In this document: positions 6,160-10,164 of the stretch, piece after piece
Position numbering within the stretch: position 1 is the first letter of the stretch
Layout: every line of letters begins with the position of its first letter
NCBI GenBank assembly: GCA_017848075.1
Contig: JAGALG010000187.1
Coordinates: 1-10,164 of the forward strand
Source: Oscillospiraceae bacterium
Lineage (GTDB): Bacteria > Bacillota > Clostridia > Oscillospirales > Ruminococcaceae
Reading direction: 5' to 3'
DNA length: 10,164 bases
The notes under the pieces: generated by a model
The model's database searches: none
Told to the model about the DNA's origin: nothing
What the model saw: the letters and a program-made list of their open reading frames with translations, nothing else
Made by a program: the position numbers and the translations under genes

Positions 6160-6184
6160 CTGTTTTATAAAAAGTTTACAGAAT

Positions 6185-6217
6185 AAAAAAAGCAGCCATC
6201 CTTTCGGATGACTGCTT
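6185..6217 (-). terminator. Strong intrinsic terminator of the rplJ-rplL operon
   Basis: A 12 bp stem (6190-6201 with 6206-6217, one G:U pair) is capped by a GAAA tetraloop on the minus strand and followed by a run of T (6190 down to 6185). It begins 19 bases after the rplL stop. It separates rplL from the DUF975 gene and rules out rpoB as the next gene of this transcript. Confidence 0.92.
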
Positions 6218-6235
6218 GAAAATGCAAAGCAGAAA

Positions 6236-6607
6236 TTATTTCAGTTCTACGGTTGCGCCAGCTTCTTCCAGCTGTTTTTTCATTTCTTCAGCGTCTGCTT
6301 TGGAAACTGCTTCTTTAACAGTTTTTGGAGCTTCGTCTACCAGAGCTTTAGCTTCTTTCAGGCCCAGACCGGTCATTTCTTTAACCAGTTTGATTACGCC
6401 CATTTTGGAAGCGCCAGCAGAGGTCAGAACAACGTCGAATTCGGTTTTCTCTTCTACAACTGGAGCTGCAGGACCAGCAACAACTGCTACAGGAGCAGCA
6501 GCGGTAACGCCGAATTCTTCTTCGATAGCTTTTACGAGTTCGTTCAGTTCGAGAACGGTCAGGGTTTTAACTTCTTCTACAATGTTAAGGATTTTTTCAG
6601 AAGCCAT
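6236..6607 (-). CDS. rplL: Ribosomal protein bL12 (L7/L12)
   Basis: The protein has 123 residues, the standard length. The N-terminal helical part (1-35, LNIVEEVKTLTVLELNELVKAI) dimerises and binds L10. An alanine/proline-rich hinge (about 36-52) links it to the globular C-terminal domain, which contains the familiar EFDVVLTSAGASKMGVIK and GLGLKEAKALVDEAP segments that contact translation factors on the ribosomal stalk. GGAGGT lies 6 bases upstream of the ATG. It lies 79 bases downstream of rplJ, with a short intergenic hairpin between them, and is followed by the operon terminator. Several copies per ribosome are needed, so higher translation than rplJ is expected from known biology. Confidence 0.99.
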   Translation of the reverse strand: MASEKILNIVEEVKTLTVLELNELVKAIEEEFGVTAAAPVAVVAGPAAPVVEEKTEFDVVLTSAGASKMGVIKLVKEMTGLGLKEAKALVDEAPKTVKEAVSKADAEEMKKQLEEAGATVELK

Positions 6608-6646
6608 GATAATACCTCCATGAATATTTTTAAAATAAATTTAGGT

Positions 6647-6662
6647 TCGGCACAGAGGCCGA
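6647..6662 (-). promoter_or_regulatory. Intergenic hairpin between rplJ and rplL
   Basis: TCGGC and GCCGA (6658-6662 with 6647-6651) form a 5 bp stem with a 6-base loop in the gap between the two ribosomal genes. No T-run follows, so it is not a terminator. It may be a processing site or transcript-stability element. Confidence 0.4.
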
Positions 6663-6686
6663 GAACTCAGAGTGAAGAACAGCTGA

Positions 6687-7229
6687 TTATTCAGCAGCTT
6701 CTTCTGCAGGAGCAGCAGCTTCTTCAGCTGGAGCTTCCATTTTTTCAGCGATTGCGTTAATAGCGCAAGCCAGACCTCTGAGGTTACCGGTGAGGGCGCT
6801 GAGCAGCATGGACAGCAGACCTTCGCGGTTAGGCAGTTTAGCAAGTTCTTCAACTTCTGCCTGGCTCAGAACTTTACCGTCGCAGAAACCAGCTTTAACG
6901 GAGAAAGCACCTTTGGAACCTTCTGCGTATTTGCAGAGGATACGAGCTGCAGCAACTGGATCATTTTCAGATACTGCCAGTGCGGTGGTGTTTTCCAGAA
7001 CGGAAGACATACCTTCGTAAGCGGAATCTTTGAGAGCAAGACGGAGCATGGTGTTCTTAACAACATGGTATTCTACGCCAGCTTCACGCATTTCTTTACG
7101 GAGCTTGGTATCATCAGCAACATTGATACCTTTGTAGTCTACCAGTACGCCGGCTACAGAGTTGTTTACTTTCTCTTTCAGCTCAGCGACATACTGCTGT
7201 TTCTGAAGCAAAACTTTTTCGTTTGGCAA
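6687..7229 (-). CDS. rplJ: Ribosomal protein uL10
   Basis: The protein has 180 residues. It carries the conserved N-terminal segment (VAELKEKV, then VLVDYKGINVADDTKLRKEMREAGVEYHVVKNTMLRLAL), the central NREGLLSMLLSALTGNLRGLACAINAIAEK, and an Ala/Glu-rich C-terminal tail. L10 anchors L12 dimers on 23S rRNA as the base of the ribosomal stalk and binds its own leader to repress the operon. The start codon is TTG at 7229, fixed by AGGAGG 9 bases upstream at 7239-7244. No ATG is available in frame nearby. It is transcribed with rplL from the promoter at 7427-7455 through the L10 leader. Confidence 0.98.
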   Translation of the reverse strand: MPNEKVLLQKQQYVAELKEKVNNSVAGVLVDYKGINVADDTKLRKEMREAGVEYHVVKNTMLRLALKDSAYEGMSSVLENTTALAVSENDPVAAARILCKYAEGSKGAFSVKAGFCDGKVLSQAEVEELAKLPNREGLLSMLLSALTGNLRGLACAINAIAEKMEAPAEEAAAPAEEAAE

Positions 7230-7268
7230 ATCAATTCACCTCCTGAAGTTTTTGTTCAGGTGCAAGTT

Positions 7269-7303
7269 AAAAAGAAAACGCCCTTTCCAGAAAGGAAAGA
7301 GCG
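7269..7303 (-). terminator. Attenuator hairpin at the end of the L10 leader
   Basis: A 10 bp stem (CGCCCTTTCC at 7279-7288 with GGAAAGAGCG at 7294-7303, one G:U pair in RNA) with a 5-base loop is followed on the minus strand by TTTTCTTTTT. It lies between the leader and the rplJ ribosome site, as expected for transcription attenuation of rplJ-rplL. Confidence 0.85.
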
Positions 7304-7423
7304 AATGAATTCATCGGAAGTCCCACGGGGACCGTCAATTTCATCACTTTTTCCTCGGCAGGCAGCTTCCATCGGAAGCCTTTCAGCATATGCACCTGCT
7401 GTCTATGGAATTATGACAGCTTC
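7304..7423 (-). ncRNA. L10 ribosomal protein leader
   Basis: The minus-strand leader contains AGACAGCAGGTGC (7392-7404), a GCTTCC/GGAAGC hairpin with a 3-base loop (7365-7379), then TGCCTGCCGAGG, and a GTCCC/GGGAC hairpin (7320-7332). This order matches the L10 leader known from Firmicutes, where free L10 (with L12) binds the RNA and favours the downstream terminator. Coordinates are approximate at both ends. Confidence 0.9.
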
Positions 7424-7426
7424 ATT

Positions 7427-7455
7427 ATTATAAGCGATGAATGTGGCTTTGTCAA
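7427..7455 (-). promoter_or_regulatory. Consensus promoter of rplJ-rplL
   Basis: On the minus strand, TTGACA (7450-7455) and TATAAT (7427-7432) are both perfect consensus with a 17-base spacer. This is a fully consensus housekeeping promoter and fits the demand for ribosomal stalk proteins. Confidence 0.9.
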
Positions 7456-7504
7456 GCGCTTTTTTCAAGTTTTTTCGCATTTTGTAGCCATTTTTTTCGA
7501 TTTG

Positions 7505-7513
7505 TGCTAAAAT
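7505..7513 (+). promoter_or_regulatory. Possible extended -10 promoter of the DUF402 gene
   Basis: TGCTAAAAT (TG at 7505, TAAAAT at 7508-7513) lies about 70 bases upstream of the DUF402 start. Only a weak TTGTAG (7482-7487) with a 20-base spacer is available as -35. It is divergent from the rplJ promoter. The rest of the gap (7514-7580) shows nothing else. Confidence 0.35.
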
Positions 7514-7580
7514 GATTATGACACAAATTTTAAGGCGCTGCTTTTGTGCAGATTGAACGGAATCGGAGGGGGCTCTCACC

Positions 7581-8126
7581 ATGAAACGAAAAGAACTGGC
7601 CCGTCATGGCTGGAAAAGCATTTTACAGCGGCGGGATTTTCATTGCTGCTGGGAGAAAAACGGACAACGGGGTGAAGCTGCTCTGATCCATATTCTTAAG
7701 ACTGCCAAAACGGGGCTTGGACAATTTCGGGGAGAAGAAGTGGTGATCTATCGGGATGATTACCATTGGCTTCAGATTGTCATGCCGGAGCAGCATTGGT
7801 GGCTGACTGCGATGGTGGATGAAAAGGGACAAATTACCCAGTACTATTTTGATATTAGCTTGGAAAATCATCTGCTGGGCAGCGGAGAAAGCTGGTTTTG
7901 GGATATTTACCTGGATGTGGTGCTGATGCCGGACGGACGGCTGGATTTATTGGATGCCGATGAGCTGGATGAGGCTCTGGAACAGGGTGACATCACACAG
8001 GAACAGCATCAGCTGGCTCATCAGTGGACGAAAGAGTTGATGACAGAACTTCCAAAGAATCTGCCACGATTGAAGGCCTTTTGTGAGGAACTGTTTATGC
8101 AGTTGAAAGAGAGGGAAGTTGGATGA
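7581..8126 (+). CDS. DUF402 domain protein, possible nucleoside phosphatase-like enzyme
   Basis: The protein has 181 residues. The segment from about 72 to 145 follows the DUF402 pattern: HWWLTAMVDEKGQITQYYFD, then SWFWDIYLDVVLMPDG, then LDLLDADELDEAL and an EQGDIT turn, with several acidic residues (D91, D108, D112, D125, D127) suited to metal binding. DUF402 members include the staphylococcal nucleoside tri- and diphosphatase and FomD, a hydrolase of fosfomycin biosynthesis, so phosphoester hydrolysis is likely but the substrate is unknown. GGAGGGG lies about 9 bases before the ATG. The stop overlaps the next start in ATGA, indicating an operon with the P-loop protein. No membrane segments are seen. 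Confidence 0.8.
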   Translation: MKRKELARHGWKSILQRRDFHCCWEKNGQRGEAALIHILKTAKTGLGQFRGEEVVIYRDDYHWLQIVMPEQHWWLTAMVDEKGQITQYYFDISLENHLLGSGESWFWDIYLDVVLMPDGRLDLLDADELDEALEQGDITQEQHQLAHQWTKELMTELPKNLPRLKAFCEELFMQLKEREVG

Positions 8127-8641
8127 TTCTTCTTATCTCCGGTGCAAGCCACACAGGAAAAACGGCTCTGGCGCAGAAATTGCTGGAGCGTTATCACTAT
8201 CCCTATCTGTCCATCGATCATCTGAAAATGGGACTTATTCGCAGCAGACAGACAACTTTGACCCCAACAGACGATGAGAAGCTGACAGACTATCTATGGC
8301 CTATTGTGAAAGAAATGATTAAAACGGTAGTGGAGAACCAACAAAACCTCATTGTCGAGGGCTGCTATATTCCTTTTGATTGGGACAAGGATTTTTCCAC
8401 AGACACACTTGCGCAGATCCGTCACATTTGGCTGATTTTTAGTGAGAGCTACATTCGTACACATTGGGATGATATTAAGCGCTATGCTTCTGTTATTGAG
8501 CGGCGGATGGATGATTCCGATTTGTCCATGGAACAGTTGATTCTTGAAAATGAAGAAATACTCCGACAATGTCAACGGTATGGTTGTCGGTATATTCTGG
8601 CAGATGAATCTTACACCGTGGACTATACTTTTGAAATATGA
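8123..8641 (+). CDS. P-loop small-molecule kinase-like protein
   Basis: The protein has 172 residues. A Walker A motif G-A-S-H-T-G-K-T sits at 7-14 directly after the first strand. Next come SIDHLKMGLIRS (30-41), with D32 at the usual base or substrate position, then LIVEG (76-80) as a Walker B-like strand, and an arginine-bearing stretch (IKRYASVIERRMDD) that may act as the lid. The size and order fit the adenylate kinase/shikimate kinase/zeta-like P-loop phosphotransferases. The phosphate acceptor cannot be told. The ATG overlaps the DUF402 stop by 4 bases (ATGA), so translation is coupled. Alternatives are a nucleotide kinase or a zeta-type enzyme; no antitoxin-like partner is present. Confidence 0.8.
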   Translation: MILLISGASHTGKTALAQKLLERYHYPYLSIDHLKMGLIRSRQTTLTPTDDEKLTDYLWPIVKEMIKTVVENQQNLIVEGCYIPFDWDKDFSTDTLAQIRHIWLIFSESYIRTHWDDIKRYASVIERRMDDSDLSMEQLILENEEILRQCQRYGCRYILADESYTVDYTFEI

Positions 8642-8647
8642 TATAAT
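8619..8647 (+). promoter_or_regulatory. Possible promoter of the YgiQ-type gene
   Basis: TGGACT (8619-8624) and a perfect TATAAT (8642-8647) are spaced by 17 bases. The -35 lies inside the end of the kinase-like gene and the -10 just after its stop. Transcription would begin near 8654, about 28 bases before the radical SAM start. Confidence 0.5.
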
Positions 8648-8681
8648 AAAACGAATCTAATGGAAAGGACGGACGGAAACT

Positions 8682-10164
8682 ATGCCAGATCGTTCCAAAT
8701 TTCTTCCGGTGTGTATGGCCGACGCCAAGGCGAGAGGCTGGAACACAGTGGACTTTGTATATATTATTGGCGATGCCTATGTGGATCACCCCAGCTTCGG
8801 CGCAGCCATTGTTTCCCGTGTGATTGAATCCATGGGTTTTTCCATCGGTATCATTTCTCAGCCGGTGAAGCCAGCAGATTATCAGATTTTTGGCCAGCCG
8901 AACCATGCCTTTTTGGTAAGCGGCGGCAATATTGACTCCATGGTGGCTCATTATACTGCTGCCAAGAAAAAACGCAGCGACGATGCCTATACCCCGGGCG
9001 GTCGTGCCGGCCGTCGTCCGGACCGTGCGACGATCGTGTACAGCAAGATGCTGCGTCAATTGTATCCGGACAGTCCGATTTTAATCGGTGGCTTGGAGGC
9101 CTCTCTCCGCCGCTTTGCTCATTATGACTACTGGGACGATGCTGTTCGTCCTTCCATGCTGCTGGATTCCGGTGCTGACCTGTTGATGTATGGCATGGGC
9201 GAAAAAACCATTCACGAGATCTGTACTTGCTTCCGGGAGGGGAAAACACCGGCAGAAATGCGGCATATCCGCAATGTATGCTATCTCTGCAAACAGTCGG
9301 AGCTGCCGGCTGATTATGTAACCTGCGCCTCTTTCCAGAAGGTCAGCGAAAACAAGGTTTCCTACGCTAAGGCTCATCAGATCCAGACCATCTGGCAGGA
9401 TGCAGTCTATGGTAAACATATTGTACAGAAACACGGCGATGACCTCTATTTGGTGCAGAATCCACCACAGCCGACCTTGACCCGGGAAGAGTTGGATCAG
9501 GTCTTTGAACTGCCTTTCCAGCGCACCTATCATCCGGACTATGAGGCTCAGGGCGGCGTCGATGCGATTAAAGAAGTAGAGTTTTCCATTATGCAGAACC
9601 GCGGCTGCTTTGGCAACTGTAATTTCTGCGCGATCACCTTCCACCAGGGTCGTCAGGTGGTTTCCCGCAGCGAGGAATCGATCCTCAAAGAAGCGGAGGC
9701 CATGGTGAAAAATCCAAACTTCAAGGGTTATATCCACGATGTAGGCGGCCCAACCGCTAACTTCCGTTATCCATCCTGTAAAAAACAGCTGGAGCATGGT
9801 CTTTGTCAGCATCGTAAATGTCTGGCGCCAAAGCCTTGTCCCAATATGGACATTGACCATATGGAATATGTGGAACTGCTGCGGAAGCTGCGGGCGATCA
9901 AAGGTGTGAAAAAAGTTTTTGTTCGCTCCGGTATTCGCTATGACTATCTGATTGCGGATAAGAATCCAACCTTTATGCAGGAACTGGTAAAATACCATAT
10001 CAGCGGTCAGCTGAAGGTTGCGCCGGAGCATGTAGTCGATCATGTTCTGGATAAGATGGGGAAACCTCATGTTCAGGACTTCAACAAGTTTGTCAAGGCC
10101 TTCTATGAGGAAACCAAAAAGGCAGGCAAAGAGCAGTATCTGGTGCCTTATCTCATGTCCTCTC
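8682..10164 (+). CDS. YgiQ-family (UPF0313) radical SAM protein, 5' part
   Basis: The frame is open from the ATG at 8682 to the window edge, giving 494 complete codons. Full-length relatives have about 600-700 residues, so the C-terminus is missing here. The N-terminus has GDAYVDHPSFG, the hallmark of YgiQ proteins, followed by a B12-binding-like Rossmann region (ILIGGLEASLRRFAHYDYWDD). C309, C313 and C316 (CFGNCNFCAITFHQGR) form the CxxxCxxC motif that binds the [4Fe-4S] cluster, followed by IHDVGGPTANF and a further cysteine-rich stretch (CKKQLEHGLCQHRKC). The reaction catalysed is unknown. GGAAAGGA lies about 12 bases upstream, and a possible promoter overlaps the end of the preceding gene. 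Confidence 0.95.
   Translation, partial: MPDRSKFLPVCMADAKARGWNTVDFVYIIGDAYVDHPSFGAAIVSRVIESMGFSIGIISQPVKPADYQIFGQPNHAFLVSGGNIDSMVAHYTAAKKKRSDDAYTPGGRAGRRPDRATIVYSKMLRQLYPDSPILIGGLEASLRRFAHYDYWDDAVRPSMLLDSGADLLMYGMGEKTIHEICTCFREGKTPAEMRHIRNVCYLCKQSELPADYVTCASFQKVSENKVSYAKAHQIQTIWQDAVYGKHIVQKHGDDLYLVQNPPQPTLTREELDQVFELPFQRTYHPDYEAQGGVDAIKEVEFSIMQNRGCFGNCNFCAITFHQGRQVVSRSEESILKEAEAMVKNPNFKGYIHDVGGPTANFRYPSCKKQLEHGLCQHRKCLAPKPCPNMDIDHMEYVELLRKLRAIKGVKKVFVRSGIRYDYLIADKNPTFMQELVKYHISGQLKVAPEHVVDHVLDKMGKPHVQDFNKFVKAFYEETKKAGKEQYLVPYLMSS

Noticed and set aside
7065..7433. Plus-strand 122-residue frame across the L10 leader
   Set aside because: It covers the rplJ start, the attenuator and the leader hairpins in antisense, so it has no coding support.
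8123..8641. Zeta toxin with antitoxin
   Set aside because: The P-loop alone is not specific, and the coupled upstream gene is a DUF402 protein rather than an epsilon-type antitoxin.
9081..10070. Minus-strand 329-residue frame
   Set aside because: It is antisense to the clearly recognisable YgiQ-type gene and lacks a ribosome site and any known domain.

Overview
The window looks like a chromosomal segment of a low-to-mid GC Bacillota, most probably class Clostridia. Supporting signs are strong AGGAGG-type ribosome binding sites, intrinsic hairpin terminators, a Firmicutes-style L10 leader in front of rplJ-rplL, and DUF975, DUF402 and YgiQ-type genes. The species cannot be named from sequence alone.

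Layout. Bases 1-473 hold no credible gene. They carry a possible AT-rich terminator (29-52) and three head-to-tail copies of a 114-115 bp structured repeat (69-411) plus a fragment of a fourth. The fragment supplies an extended -10 box just upstream of the first gene. Bases 474-2076 form a plus-strand three-gene unit: a two-pass membrane protein with a Cache-like extracytoplasmic domain, a small nucleotidyltransferase-fold (MNT) protein whose catalytic motifs are eroded, and an overlapping HEPN protein. The unit ends at a very strong bidirectional hairpin (2081-2110).

Bases 2113-7432 are read from the minus strand. In order of transcription they are: a consensus promoter and L10 leader with attenuator, rplJ, rplL, a strong terminator, a DUF975 membrane protein with its own promoter, another terminator, a DUF885 metallopeptidase-like lipoprotein, and an MFS transporter. 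The MFS promoter is embedded in a long inverted repeat, and its start codon is abnormal. The rplJL pair is not flanked by rplKA or rpoBC.

Bases 7434-10164 are read divergently on the plus strand: a DUF402 protein, a P-loop small-molecule-kinase-like protein coupled by an ATGA overlap, and the 5' portion of a YgiQ-type radical SAM gene that runs off the window.

The most intriguing parts are the structured repeat array, which shows compensatory base changes between copies, and the unfamiliar operon downstream of it that joins a membrane sensor-like protein to a degenerate MNT/HEPN pair. The ribosomal-protein region is ordinary in content but unusual in its neighbours.
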